Assembly (NCBI GenBank): GCA_029531795.1
Contig: JAPEIS010000006.1
Span: forward strand, 2,666,001 to 2,730,000
Reading direction: 5' to 3'
From: Sclerotinia nivalis
Lineage: Eukaryota > Ascomycota > Leotiomycetes > Helotiales > Sclerotiniaceae
Length of the DNA stretch: 64,000 bases
Shown here: positions 26,631-37,423 of the stretch, one piece after another
Numbering within the stretch: position 1 is the first letter of the stretch
Layout: every line of letters begins with the position of its first letter
Made by a program: the position numbers and the translations under genes
The notes under the pieces: model-generated
Database searches by the model: none
Seen by the model: only the letters and a program-made list of their open reading frames with translations
What the model was told of the DNA's origin: nothing

Positions 26631-27966
26631 ATATACAAGTAGAAATCCTAAAACGAAATTGTATGATAGAGGTGAAAGGAGCAGAAGTATCTTCCATTTG
26701 TAGATCAGGTATTTGTTGTTTTGAACAGCCGGCCTTTATACAGATGAGAGCCCTATTTTCGTTGTAGATCTTCCGGATCGCCTGGCATTCCGATTTTGAT
26801 TTCCTTTCCTTTCCTGATAGACAGAAAGGGCATTTAGGGTCATCTACAAGGTAAGGGCCGCAGCAATGTAGGCACTTTGCAAGACATGAATACACTGTAC
26901 CACATTTGATAGTATGGTTGCTTTCGGTATGTTTGGTTGAACCACATAATCTGCAAACTTGTGATTTGGAGCATGATCTAGTATTATATCATTGATAGCA
27001 GCGAAAGCATTGAATGGTTTTTGATTTGTGAATCAAAAGAGTGGTAGAGATGTTGGCTCCAAGGATCTTGAGGGATTTCTTTAAAACTTCAGTATCAGAT
27101 TTCATATTTACTAACCAAGTGATATGATAGAGATCGGCTGTAATGCTAGTTTGGGTTTGAATAGCATATATAAAATCTTGCTCAGAGTATTCTTTGATAG
27201 CTTCGAAGATTATATCCTTTGTAACTATAATCGTATTCATTTCGAATATATCATTAAATACAATGACATTTCGGGGAACATAATTCAAACAATAAGTGAT
27301 CCATTTTTCTTGGATTTCGATTTTGCAGTTTCCAATAGCTGAAGCAATTGTAGCTTTTTCCTTTTCGAGAGCTGATAAATTGGAAAATGAATTTGTACAA
27401 AAAGCAAAGCCTGTTTTAACTTCTTATACTTCTTTTAGAAGTAAAGCGGCAGGGCCAAGAACTTTCTTCAAAGCAGTGAATATTGCAAAAGATCCTGCTT
27501 TACAGGCAGAATGGACTTAATCGATTCATATAAACAAACGATTGTCTGTATAGATAATAGATTCTACTATTTTGGTAGATACTGTAAATTTGGTAGAGCT
27601 AACAGCTTTTTGAACATAAAAGGCTTTGGGAACTACATTTGTAATTGAAACACTCGTACAAATAATAATAGAGAGAATGATAAAAGGAATAACAGGGAAA
27701 ATAATACTAGAAATCGTATTAACTCGGAGAGAATGATGCCCTATAATAAGAGCATCAAAATAGCGTTCAATGGTTGCCTTAAAATCTAGACAAAAAGCAA
27801 TAAGAAGTTTTCGAGATCTTATAGAAAAGAAGAAAACTTCGTTAAAGCTTAAATAGTTATCCAAAAGGATGATAATTGAGCCAAAGATAGCCTGAGCATC
27901 ATTGGCTTTATTGGTAAGGGTATTAGCCCTATCCGAAAGTGATTTTGAAAGGCTTGGAGTAGCCAT
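26581..27966 (-). pseudogene. LINE ORF1 (gag-like, zinc knuckles), broken by stops
   Basis: The frame begins at an ATG at 27966 and can be followed for about 462 codons to 26581, interrupted by several in-frame stops but no frameshift. The N-terminal part is charged and coil-like. Near 27000-26720 are closely spaced cysteines and histidines, including CFRCYQ and CLAKCLHCCGPY, which fit the tandem CCHC knuckles of Tad1-type ORF1 nucleic-acid chaperones. It overlaps the start of ORF2 by about 50 nt in a different frame. Confidence 0.75.
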
Positions 27967-28138
27967 TGCGAAGGAAGGAGGGCAAGCAAAAGAGGACTAG
28001 CTCTCTGGCAACCGCCTTAAGGATTTTATTAATTCTGTAAACACAAAGATTGTATAGAATTTCAAGCTGATTTCAGAAATGCAATAGAAAATCGCGATTT
28101 CAAATGGTTGCGATGCAGTGTGCTGCTACAGTTGTTGT

Positions 28139-28921
28139 GAATGGCCAGTGGATAAATATCATGATGAGCATGGGTTAGTGCCGATAGATATGGTGATGGT
28201 GATTCAGGGGTTGGATAAAGGGTGGGGAAAGTGGAGGATGAGTGGGAAGTGTAGAAGTGAATGTGGTGAATATCTTGTTAAGAGAACAAATTATTATCCT
28301 TTTCCTTCTGCAGAGATCCTGACTGCAGCGATGAGTTTCGGAGTGGTAACTGTGCAGAGTCTTCGGGATTATTTTGGTTCCAGACTCGTTCTTCTTGATG
28401 AGGAATGGAATTCCTTAGCAGCACTGAAAAATAAAAATTATTCCACAGCCCGCATACTCTACCTCGCAATAAATTTCGATTTGGCATGTGCCAAACTCGA
28501 TACAATAGCGGTCAAACCACCATTCGATGAATCAGAGAACGCAAAACGTGAGGAAATCTTCGAGAGACTTATAGTGGAAGAACTGCTACTTGCAGGTCCA
28601 CGCGGAGCATTAATTGCACGAGAAAATCAAGCACTTTCCGCGGATGAAATGAGTGCTGAATATAGATTAGTAGAGTACATGTTGGAGAGATCGTTGGTGC
28701 CGGAGGAACGAAATTTAATCTTTGAGGCATTTGATAGAGGGGTTTCGTTGGAGAGAATTTCGGAGGTGAGAAGGGAATGGGAGGTGGAATCGCACGAGGA
28801 GCGGAGTGGGGCTGTTTTGGGGGATGGGACGAGACATGGAGGTGAGGTGCAGAGTCGAATGCGTTTACAAGAAATGCTTAGTGCTAGGCAGGCTGGAGAA
28901 GATGTTGAAGTGGAGATTTAA
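28139..28921 (+). pseudogene. 3' part of the LINE-split gene
   Basis: After the right-hand target duplication the host frame continues for 260 codons, from EWPVDKYHDEHG to a stop at 28921. The first in-frame ATG in the host part is at 28190, so an independent N-terminally shortened protein of about 243 residues is possible. The segment is folded-looking and charged, with predicted helices (SLRDYFGSRLVLLDEEW, then a leucine/glutamate-rich region) and a disordered acidic tail. No family is recognised. It has no obvious promoter of its own except what the LINE 5' end might supply. Confidence 0.65.
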
Positions 28922-29461
28922 TAAAGTAATGAGATTTGGGATAGGTTGACTTAAAAGGATAGATAGATAGGTACTATAATGACACATTGGATTTAAGAAT
29001 ATCACAACTTTTCATGCAAATGCCCTATACATGTAAGTGTAAAGGCGTATTCGCGAGTAAGTGTAATAAATCATCAGTAAACCCATCTCTGGGGTTTGAA
29101 TTATCAGATCGAGTAAATGTTGATGCTGTTTCTCGTCCCTCAAACCATGGAAGTATTTGGCATTAGATTGCTGCGACTTTGCATAACTGGACTACCAGCC
29201 AAGTGAAAACGATCTTTGATCCATGTATATGCTACATGCCACTACCTCCTTCAAGTCGTCGATACACTATCCACTAATAGAAGAATGCAATGTATTTTTC
29301 TCTTTCAAATGTCTGCTATATGTTGATCGAGAACTTCCCCTCTGATTTTGATATTAACGGATGGTTGACCCTTCTTGCAGATGTTCCCATGAACCCAAGA
29401 AAACGCCTCAACTCCAATCTCTATTTCATACAAATCCCATTATCATTCCTATACCTCCAAA
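28922..29461. other. Intergenic region
   Basis: 3' side of both flanking genes. No supported gene. Confidence 0.5.
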
Positions 29462-30073
29462 TTAAACATGCAACGTCTTCTTTTCCTTCGCCTCAATCTC
29501 CCTCAACAAAGCCACCAAATCCCCTTCATTATTCTCCATCTCCAATCCCCTCCCAAGCCACTCCTTCGCCTCCTCTAACCTCCCCATCTCCATCAAACAT
29601 CTTCCCCTCCTCCACCACGCCTTTGCATTCCCACCCCTCTTAGCCTCAACACTACATTCCGCATCCATAGCCCCCTCAACCCAATTCTGCAACGCCATAT
29701 GCGCCTGCGCTCTATTCGCATACAATCCCGACACCTCATCTCTCACCAATCCACAAGGTTCCCAAAGAGGTCTGCCGAGCGCCATTTGTAAACCAAGAGT
29801 ATACATTTTTATAGCTTCTCCATGTCTGCCTTTGCGAAACTCTCCATTTCCAGACTCCCGCAATTTGGTGATGTTGGCGGAGCGTTTGGGGTTTACGGGG
29901 ACGGGCGGAGGAGGAATTCCCGTCGGTGATTCCATTGCGATGAGCGTGCGACAGAGGTTGTTGATTGTTTCTATTTCTTCATTGAGGGCTTTGGAGTTGG
30001 AGGAAGTCGATATGGTTTTTGATTTGTGATCGATATGTAGAGGTAAGAGGGTAAAGGTTTCAGTCTCCTCCAT
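29462..30073 (-). CDS. sec72: Sec72, TPR subunit of the ER post-translational translocon
   Basis: A single-exon ORF of 203 codons, the usual size of filamentous-fungal Sec72. The N-terminus has FTLLPLHIDHKSKTIS and the segment PPPPVPVNPKRSANITKLRE, both typical of this family. Tetratricopeptide repeats follow: GNGEFRKGRHGEAIKMYTLGL (about 78-98), then YANRAQAHMALQNWVEGAMD, then AWWRRGRCLMEMGRLEEAKEW. The RAQAH/KAWWRRG carboxylate clamp is visible. Sec72 sits on the cytosolic face of the ER with Sec62/Sec63/Sec71 and receives Hsp70/Hsp90-bound precursors for post-translational import. The start is fixed by the first ATG in the conserved frame. Confidence 0.88.
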   Translation of the reverse strand: MEETETFTLLPLHIDHKSKTISTSSNSKALNEEIETINNLCRTLIAMESPTGIPPPPVPVNPKRSANITKLRESGNGEFRKGRHGEAIKMYTLGLQMALGRPLWEPCGLVRDEVSGLYANRAQAHMALQNWVEGAMDAECSVEAKRGGNAKAWWRRGRCLMEMGRLEEAKEWLGRGLEMENNEGDLVALLREIEAKEKKTLHV

Positions 30074-30560
30074 TTTGGCGATTGTAATAGTTTGATTCGA
30101 CTCGTATGTAGATTGATGATCGGAAATTGTCAGATAGGTAGGTTGTCGACAGGACTTTGGGCTATTTGTAATTATAGTGGTGCAACCTTTAACCTTACGT
30201 GTGTCCTTAAAATATTAAGAAGTTCAAACAAAAGCTGTCCTTTCGCTGAAGTGCGATCAGCCTCGCTTACCTAATCATATCATGCGCTAATTATTTCTTC
30301 CCCAACAGGAGAGCCTATCTATCTATCTTCATATTTTCATTGTTGTCCTCGAGTTAACACCTCCTCCAGCTTCAAATGACTTTAGACAATCTCATTGAAA
30401 GGCAATATTTACTTCAAGTTTTATACCATTCTATTTCCACCAATTCATTTACGTTTTGACTGTTTGAGTCCCAACTCACTGATGATCTACTCGGAAGCAT
30501 TACTCACTTATAATATTCAGAGAGTCTACTTATTTACTATATATTTTCCATTTTATTTCA

Positions 30561-30690
30561 ATACATACATGCATACATACATACTTTCGTATATCAATAC
30601 ATCCATACTCCCATACTCCCATCCTCTCACACTTCTATACTCCTATCCATCCATACATCCATACATCCATACATCCATACATCCATACTT
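30561..30690. repeat. CATA/CATC microsatellite
   Basis: Runs of ATACATAC followed by ATACATCC words, about 130 bases, partly imperfect. Confidence 0.85.
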
Positions 30691-30757
30691 CTATACCTTC
30701 ATATCTTATAAACAAATCCCCCAATGAAATTATCGACAGCAAGACTTTTAAGGAAAT

Positions 30758-30985
30758 ACATCGACAAGTAATAAAACAAATCCTTTAAGGAGAATACAAG
30801 GAGATAATACAATAAATCCCTCGGAAAAACAACATCGACAAGTAATAAAACAAATCCTTTAGGAGAATACAAGGAGATAATACAATAAATCCCTCGGAAA
30901 AACAACATCGACAAGTAATAAAACAAATCCTTTGGGAGAATACATGGAGAGTAATACAATAAATCCCTCGGAAAAACAACATCGG
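30758..30985. repeat. 74-bp tandem minisatellite, three units
   Basis: The word ATCGACAAGTAATAAAACAA recurs at 30760, 30834 and 30907, with a degenerate fourth start at 30981. The spacing is 73-74 bases. Units differ by a few substitutions and a 1-base indel. Each unit also holds AATCCCTCGGAAAAACAAC. Confidence 0.9.
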
Positions 30986-31198
30986 CAAATAATCACAAAA
31001 AACCACCTCTACTCTCTCCGTACAAATGTTTCAAACATAACAGCTTCCAAATTCCAACCAAATGCTGCATCACCGTCGTACAGTGTTGGCCAATTATTCT
31101 CTCTCTTCTTTTGCCTCTTGTACTATGGACCATACTTGGTGACATAAGGCCCATAGGCGATTGAGAAAGAACAACATAATTGTACGAGTGCCTTCGGC

Positions 31199-32305
31199 TC
31201 ATTCCGCACTCAGAGCCTCGGAAGTTTTCATGCTTGCTTCTTGAGCCTCCCAGGCCGCGAGAGCCCTTTTCATGTTTTCTTGACGAGCCTTGAGATATCT
31301 CCTGTTTTCTTCTTGACGAGCCTTCTGGTGAGCCCTCTTCTCTAGTTCTTGAGCCTCCTGAGCTCTCTTCTCTAATTCTTGAGCCTCGCGAGCTCTTTTC
31401 TTTGCTTGTACAGCCTCATGAGCTCTCCTCTTTTCCTCTGCTCGTCGATCGAGGAAAGCTCTTTTCCTTGCTTGTTGAACCTCGCGAGCTGTTTCCTGCG
31501 ATTCTTGAGCTTCTTGAACTCTCAACTCATGTTGTTCAGCCTCGGCAGTTCTCGCCTGTGCTTGTAAAGCCTCATGAACTCTTATCTCATCTTGTTGAGC
31601 CTCGCGAGCTCTTTCCTCTGATTCTTGAGCCTCTTGAACTCTCATCTCATGCCGTTTAGCCTCGTCAGCTCTCGCCCGTGCTTTTAGAACCTCGAGAACT
31701 CTCTTTTCCTCCTCTATTTCTTCAATGCGGAGAGCTCTCTCCCTTTCCAGTCGAGCTTTGCGAGCTGTTTTATCTTCCTCTGGACTGCTGGATGAGTTCT
31801 TGATCTTGAGTTTTATCCGAGGCTGTTGCGGGGCGAGTGGAAGTTTGATTTTCAGTTTATACCGAAGCACTGGCCCGGCGGCTGGAGCGACTGAAGGGAC
31901 TGGATCGACTGAAGGGATTGGATCGACTGGAGCAACTGGGACGAGTGCAGTCGCATTCGGGCTTGGCTGAATACGCTTCCGCTTCTGCGGTCGTTGTTTG
32001 CCAGCAGCAACATCATCAGATGCATTTCCCTTCATTTCTGCCTTTTGTGCTTCATATGCTTCTGTAGTCTTGACTCGCTTGTTCGAGGTAGTGGCAGCTG
32101 GTATTGCCTTTCGCTTTGTGTTTGCATTCTGCACTGATTCTGCTTCCATTGCTTTTACAGACTTGGATAATATTCGCCCGCTGCTTGACGTCTTGGCAGC
32201 AGTGTTCTCTCCTGCTTGATCGCCATCTATTTCCGAGGCAATAGACGGCCCTCTAGATGGCGTGTAGGCTGAGGCCTCGTTCGGATTTGGTTCTGGAATT
32301 GACAT
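31199..32305 (-). CDS. Charged alpha-helical repeat protein of unknown function
   Basis: A single-exon ORF of 368 codons from the ATG at 32305; the frame is open further upstream, but that part is repetitive leader. The N-terminal 180 residues are disordered, with basic nuclear-localisation-like clusters (TSNKRVKTTE, RPQKRKRIQP) and two related LKIKLP/RIKLKIK motifs. From about residue 195 to the end it is one long helix of 11- to 14-residue repeats built on EAQE, REAQQ and KRA, as in single alpha-helix or caldesmon-like domains. No enzyme motif. A nuclear scaffold role is only a guess. No intron is seen. Confidence 0.6.
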   Translation of the reverse strand: MSIPEPNPNEASAYTPSRGPSIASEIDGDQAGENTAAKTSSSGRILSKSVKAMEAESVQNANTKRKAIPAATTSNKRVKTTEAYEAQKAEMKGNASDDVAAGKQRPQKRKRIQPSPNATALVPVAPVDPIPSVDPVPSVAPAAGPVLRYKLKIKLPLAPQQPRIKLKIKNSSSSPEEDKTARKARLERERALRIEEIEEEKRVLEVLKARARADEAKRHEMRVQEAQESEERAREAQQDEIRVHEALQAQARTAEAEQHELRVQEAQESQETAREVQQARKRAFLDRRAEEKRRAHEAVQAKKRAREAQELEKRAQEAQELEKRAHQKARQEENRRYLKARQENMKRALAAWEAQEASMKTSEALSAE

Positions 32306-33803
32306 CGTGTGAGTTCGGATTATGAAGCTCGTTGCTTGGATTAACAGTCGTTGTATGGTTATGGGAGTCGGTCTTTGAATATGACGATGGCTCTTTGGAT
32401 ATGACGGTCGCTGGATGATGATCACTGTAAATATGGCGTCCTTTATTTAATTACAATGTTCGTTGTCTCGTTATGGCGGTTGTTTTTTCGGTTATGGCAT
32501 TCGTTGCATAAAATAGATACACGGAGTTGTGAGTACAGGCTCTCAAAGTCGAGGTACAGTGGTATGATTTTGGAAATGAATTTTTTTAACATGCGGTACT
32601 ATTAATTTTTGGAGAGGGTCTTCAACGTTTATACCCTATGTCTAAAATAATTCGATCTAAGGTTACTAGGTGACTTTGAGTTTAAGGACATTTTAGTACT
32701 CCCCCGGTTTTTTCTACACATGATTTTTCGAGCCTACCTCATGTTTTTACTAGGATTTTGATCATGAATATCTGTCTCCGAAACCCATGCTCTTACACAG
32801 AAGAGAAAAGCGGTTTGGAGGAGAATAACCCGGTAATACGTCAGTGTTATCGAGTTTATGTTTGAAGAGCTGGGGCCCGGATTATCCCCGCATTATCGTA
32901 TAATTACCCCCAGCTCACCCACAAAACTCACATTTTCTCATAATTGAAAATGTCAAATAATTCCCCGATTTCATTATTTAGCAGGCTGGAATTCGCATGC
33001 ACGATTCATCAGATCACATCATACAACAAAAATAAGATAGTTTATTTTTCTAGATTTTTGGTGTTGATTCCTATCAGCTTGAAGTTAGAAAGTCGGAAAA
33101 TTCCAATGATGTAAATTTCTCTCCCCATGTCAATCAAATAAGCGAGTTTTCGATATATTTTACTTTTTTTCTATTTGAACACATATCATTAACGTTGATC
33201 TTTTTGTCAGTGGTCTTAAAGTTGAACAAATGAAATAAATTAGTGTACAATAAGCCATGCTCGCATCACTTATGATCTTGATAATTATTTGATGTATGAG
33301 GTATTGAGTATGTTATATGCAATTGATGTGTTCATTGGATGTATGAGCTATTGGGTATATACAAGGAAGGGACATTTGCCACAGTTTAAAAAGATATTTA
33401 GTGATAGGTATTTCTTAGAAGAACATATATACCATATTCCAGCAATATGAAGTCCCTCCATTCTCACTCAATGTGAGTCCAATCTTCCAACGTATATCTA
33501 CGACCCTGTGGCTAGTCATGGCTGTAGACAATGAATGCATCCGGAACACCTTCGGAATATTGGCTTGGCTTTCATAATCTTCCTCCTTAACCTATGTAGC
33601 GCCTCCATCTGGCTGGTTAATCCCATAATACCTACTAGGCGTATTTTGCCACTCGACGATGGCAGCTGCAAGAAATTTTCTGGCTTCATTAATAAGCCCC
33701 ATCTCCCAAACTGTCTTTGGAGGCTTTAAAGCATCGGTGTTTGAACTTTCCTTGCCCTTTCGTACTTTTTTTCAAGACGGCTCGTTTAGCGTCTTCAATA
33801 GCT
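32306..33803. other. Intergenic region
   Basis: About 1.5 kb, moderately AT-rich. No gene, RNA or clear repeat is recognised. Confidence 0.5.
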
Positions 33804-34161
33804 AGTGTGTCCAATAGTTTTTCACTACTGAGGGAGTTCGGATATAGAAAGTCCGGATTAGATAGTCTAATATTAAATAGTCCAGATTATTGTTTGGATT
33901 TTTGAATTGAATAAGATTATTATGTAATTCAAATATTGTATGATATTATGCGATGATCAAATTTTGTAAATTTTCAGATTTATTAAATTATGCGATAAAT
34001 TTTTTATTAGATTGTGTGATAATTTTATTTAGTTCAAAAGTCTAGTTTGTCGGGGATTGATATTATCTTAGATGGATTGTTTAATTTCCTCGTGGATTTA
34101 AGCTCGATTATCTAACTTAAAATATCTAGTTTGTTCTGCAGTCTGGACTATTAGATACCCT
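33804..34161. mobile_element. MITE-like element, long copy
   Basis: The right end CAGTCTGGACTATTAGATA at 34139 onward and the left end AGTGTGTCCAATAGT at 33804 are imperfect inverted repeats. The right end matches the termini of the 170-bp element at 37424-37593 with only C/T-type changes. The interior is very AT-rich and non-coding. The left border is less certain. Confidence 0.5.
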
Positions 34162-35170
34162 GTTAATAGCAAGATATCCTTCGGCAAATTCGAGATTGAT
34201 AGTTTTGGGTTCTGCTTTCTGAATTGCTGGCTCCTTCCTAGGTTTACGAGTAGGTTTGGGAGTGTAGATAAATCGTACCCAGTAACCTCCAAATCGAATT
34301 GTAGGAGGGGTAGATTTGGAGCGGAGGTTGTCTGTCGTCCTTCTCTTTCTTTTTGTTATTGTGTTTTGTAATGTGCTGTGTTGTGGAAAGGATGGGTGAG
34401 AGGGATTCGTAGTTCTTCGTTAAGTGTTGTGCTTTAAGAGAGATAGGTTAAGAAAATTGTGCCATGAGAAATTCTATTCAAGATTGGTACTTACTTCATC
34501 GTTATATTGAGAATTTGCCATTTTCAGAGCTCCGTTAACTTGTGTCCTCGGCATGGTGAAGAGGAAGAGGAAAAAAAGTCGATGATAGTCAGATCACTTT
34601 AGTGAGCGGATTATATTTTGGCCGACAATTTCATCATTTTGAACCCAGATGCCGGCAACCCTAAATCGATGTTCTAGTGAGGCGCTATCTATAACTTAAA
34701 AGAAGTCACGAGACATATTGCAGATAAGACGCACTCTACCTCGAAAAATATGCTTCCATCACGCGTCCCTAGCACTTTCCCGTTCAAATTGTTTGGGGTT
34801 ATCTAAGTAAGACGATAATGAAGTTACTCATTGTCAAATCACGATCACAATTACAGTAGCATTGTCGCAGTGAAGTAGGCAAAATGGTAAAAAAAAAACT
34901 TCTATTTGAATATCTCGATCTATATGACTGTCGTGATCCAAAAGGATTTACAGACAAGTAAGAAGCACAAACTTTGAGTCTTTGATTGTTGCCTCCAAGA
35001 TTGTCATGAAATATCCTCAAGATGTACAGCAATCCAGCGCTGTGGACACCCCTCCATCCCCCTTCCATCTTCCATCCCCCAACCTATCCCACCCCATAAT
35101 CACCCTGCCCTCCGCTCCAAGAACCCCTATCGTATCCTCTTTCTTTTCAGTAGAGAACCGAATAGGAGCT
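34162..35170. other. Intergenic region with a possible orphan exon
   Basis: On the minus strand an ATG at 34554 opens 20 codons followed by a GTAAGT donor at 34494, in a good start context. Downstream frames run toward the MITE, but no acceptor gives a continuous frame, so no gene is called. The rest has no supported feature. Confidence 0.35.
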
Positions 35171-35524
35171 TTAAACGCCTCCAGACATCTTCTTCATGGA
35201 AAAATTGAATAAGATCTTGAGAGGCTTCCATTCCGGTGTACGGGCCAAGATATAACTGGCTGGTATCTCCCACTCATCAATTTCCTCCTCCACTTCATCC
35301 ATGATGGTAGGGTTCTCAGCTGTAGCAAGAACCTTTTGTTTGGCTAAGGAGATCTTTGGAGCAGGAGAGGTGGCTTTATTTTGTCCGGAGCCAGCGGGAA
35401 GAGTGATCGTGAGACCAGTTCGTGCCTGTTCGGCTCTCCTGGCTTCTTTTTTGGCCCGTCTGGCCTCTCTTCTTGCCTCTCTGGCAGCCTCTTTGGCAGC
35501 TGCGAGTCTGGTTATTGGCGCCAT
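35171..35524 (-). CDS. Small basic helical protein of unknown function
   Basis: A 117-codon ORF. Residues about 8-34 are an alanine/arginine/lysine/glutamate helix (repeats of REARR and KKEARR). A threonine/proline linker follows, then an acidic stretch DEVEEEIDEW and a hydrophobic C-terminus. No known family. Small size and composition leave some doubt that it is real, but the ATG context is acceptable and the C-terminal half is not low complexity. Confidence 0.45.
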   Translation of the reverse strand: MAPITRLAAAKEAAREARREARRAKKEARRAEQARTGLTITLPAGSGQNKATSPAPKISLAKQKVLATAENPTIMDEVEEEIDEWEIPASYILARTPEWKPLKILFNFSMKKMSGGV

Positions 35525-36183
35525 TGTTCTTCCGTAAGATAATGGGCAGTTGGTGGTTTAAGATTGCTTGTTTCAATTAAGTATGAATGAGTTTATATCG
35601 AAAATTGAATTTTCGGAACAAATTTGAAGATATCGAGATAATGAGGAATCTGAAGACGAAAGAGAAAATTCTGTTATGATACCTCATTGATATAGACATC
35701 GATTTCCATTTGAACTGATTAGAACCAATTTAGGTTGAGACTATCGAAATCGCAAAAAAGTTTCGCTTTCTTCATTTTTGTGTGAACCCTTCCGCTAAAG
35801 AGCTCGCCCCTATTAACCTGGGGCCAAGCTCAGTGCTAGACCGAGAAATTTATTGTGCACTCATATGACATTCTCATATTGGAAAATATTCAAGCCCTCC
35901 ATAACATGCAATACTGAGTAGTTTATTCAATTTTTAAGACATGAGAAGGTATCTAGGATTCAATTGAAAACAATTTCCTCACAAAAGACTTGCCCCCTTC
36001 ATGTATATCGCTAAAGGTGACGCTTTGACCATGTGATTTTCATGAGTGATGTCATCACAAACAGTTGGAATGATATCTCCCTTTGATAAGGTTCTTGAAT
36101 GCATCTCAATCGCTCCTTCCCATCTAATGTTCGACTTTCTCTCGATTTAATGACATTTATTGCTTAACTCAATCATAAAAATT
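35525..36183. other. Intergenic, promoter side of the methyltransferase
   Basis: No supported gene. It serves two divergent genes (35524 minus, 36184 plus). Confidence 0.5.
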
Positions 36184-37156
36184 ATGGCGTCTGCCACCTT
36201 GAAAGAGTATGCTATGAGCTACTTTCTGCCTTTCTACCTCTATGTCCTGACTGCCTACCGTGAGTTTATTCCGCATCTCCACTCTAAGTTCCGTTCCATT
36301 CCAATTGATTTTTGGGTAGTTAATTCTATCCCCATCTCTCCAACCTCAGCAGCTTCCAACACGCAGCCACTAACTTCACCCAGAATTTCTCCTCGTCCTC
36401 TTCCGCACCCTCCTCCACAACCCCTTTCACATCCGTCCTCTCTCCAACATAGCCTCGCAATCCTTTGGCGAAGCATGGGCCGCCCTCGACGAAGGTGATC
36501 CCTACTCCGGTCCACTTGCCAACATTCTCCCCGTCCTCTCCACTGCCTCCGGCACAATACTCGAGGTTGGTCCTGGCTCAGGCGATCAAGTGCGGTTTCT
36601 TACAAATGAAAATGTGGAGATGGTGTATGGAGTTGAACCATGTGAGGTTTTGCATGGGCCACTAGAAAAGGCGGTGCGGGAGGCGGGCTTGCAGGGGAAA
36701 TATAAGATCTTGGGATGTGGAGCTGAGAGGGAGAGTTTGAGTGAGGAATTGAGGAATGTGGGTTTGTTGAAGGATGACAAGAAGGGAGGAATTTTATGGG
36801 AGGTTTTCGATACGATTACTGTTATTAGAGTTTTATGCTCTGTGAACAATCCGATTGACACCATTGATTTCTTATACAAGTTGCTGAAGCCTGGCGGAAG
36901 ATTAATTGTCTGCGAACATGTAGAAAATCCCTGGTGGCAAGGCACAGGTAGTTTGGTGGCTAGATGCACGCAGATTCTGTGTCAATTGGGTGGCTGGAGC
37001 TTCTTCATGGGCAATTGCCATTTGGATCGAAGGACGGATGAATACTTGAAAGCGGCGGGAGAGCAATATGGGGGTTGGGAAAAGGTGGAACTGAAGACTG
37101 TTGGGGAATTTGCTGTGATTCCGTTTGTGTTTGGGGAGTTGGTTAAGAGGAGATAG
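36184..37156 (+). CDS. METTL7-like SAM-dependent methyltransferase
   Basis: Two exons, 36184-36259 and 36384-37156, encode about 282 residues. The 124-bp intron has a GTGAGT donor and a CACTAAC branch 9 bases before its acceptor; with it the frames join. The spliced N-terminus is a hydrophobic membrane anchor (FLPFYLYVLTAYQFLLVLF). Motif I reads ILEVGPGSGDQVRFL, the SAM-binding loop. A later YKLLKPGGRLIVCEHVENPW is motif post-III of class I methyltransferases, close to METTL7/thiol methyltransferases and fungal relatives. These act at the ER or lipid droplets on small thiols or similar acceptors; the substrate here is unknown. An ORF continuing straight through the intron (to 36498) is a read-through shadow. 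Confidence 0.8.
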
Positions 37157-37423
37157 TGGGATAATGTGGAGCTGTAGGAATATTTATGTACTTACTTTTA
37201 TTGCTCAATAACTGGTCTATAAGAAAAATATACGAGACTACTACATTTTGAGCTGGGTGCAGCAGACAGATGAGAATAATGGGTATCCGTCTGACGAAGG
37301 GGCGTAACAACAGCATAGTATCACACCTTTGCATCGGGATGTTTTATTGTAAGTGAAGAGCTGGAAGGATAATCACATAACCGATATCTGCTACAGTAAA
37401 AGTCAAAAAAATCGAGCATAAGC

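Larger units (their letters stand above)
22320..28138 (-). mobile_element. Tad1-like LINE (non-LTR retrotransposon), RIP-decayed, full-length
   Basis: A 5.82-kb element on the minus strand lies between 16-bp direct repeats (22304-22319 and 28139-28154, 15 of 16 identical). Its 3' end at the left is a (TCAAA)4-type tail, seen on the plus strand as TTTGA repeats. From 5' to 3' it has a leader of about 170 nt, ORF1 with CCHC zinc knuckles, and ORF2 with endonuclease, reverse transcriptase and RNase H. All ORF1 fragments share one frame, and all ORF2 fragments share another, so stops came from substitutions, not indels. This order, the small ORF1/ORF2 overlap and the length of the duplication match fungal Tad1-clade LINEs. 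It cannot encode active proteins as it stands. Confidence 0.9.
30074..31198. other. Intergenic with micro- and minisatellites
   Basis: It contains the ATAC/ATCC tract at 30561-30690 and the 74-bp tandem repeat at 30758-30985. Minus-strand ORFs across the repeat (30699-31006) are repeats of one translated unit, not genes. Confidence 0.6.

Noticed and set aside
22320..28138. The 5.8-kb segment as a giant intron of the host gene
   Set aside because: It has LINE domains, a simple-repeat tail and flanking target duplications, and lacks GT-AG ends at the coding borders.
30699..31006. Minus-strand ORFs with repeated CRCCFSEGF-like peptides, or a CRISPR-like array
   Set aside because: They are translations of the 74-bp minisatellite. 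Units are directly adjacent with no variable spacers, so it is not a CRISPR array and not a gene.
36260..36498. Read-through of the first exon of the METTL7-like gene into a proline/serine-rich tail
   Set aside because: The intron with GTGAGT donor and CACTAAC branch restores the conserved methyltransferase frame; the read-through is an intron translation.
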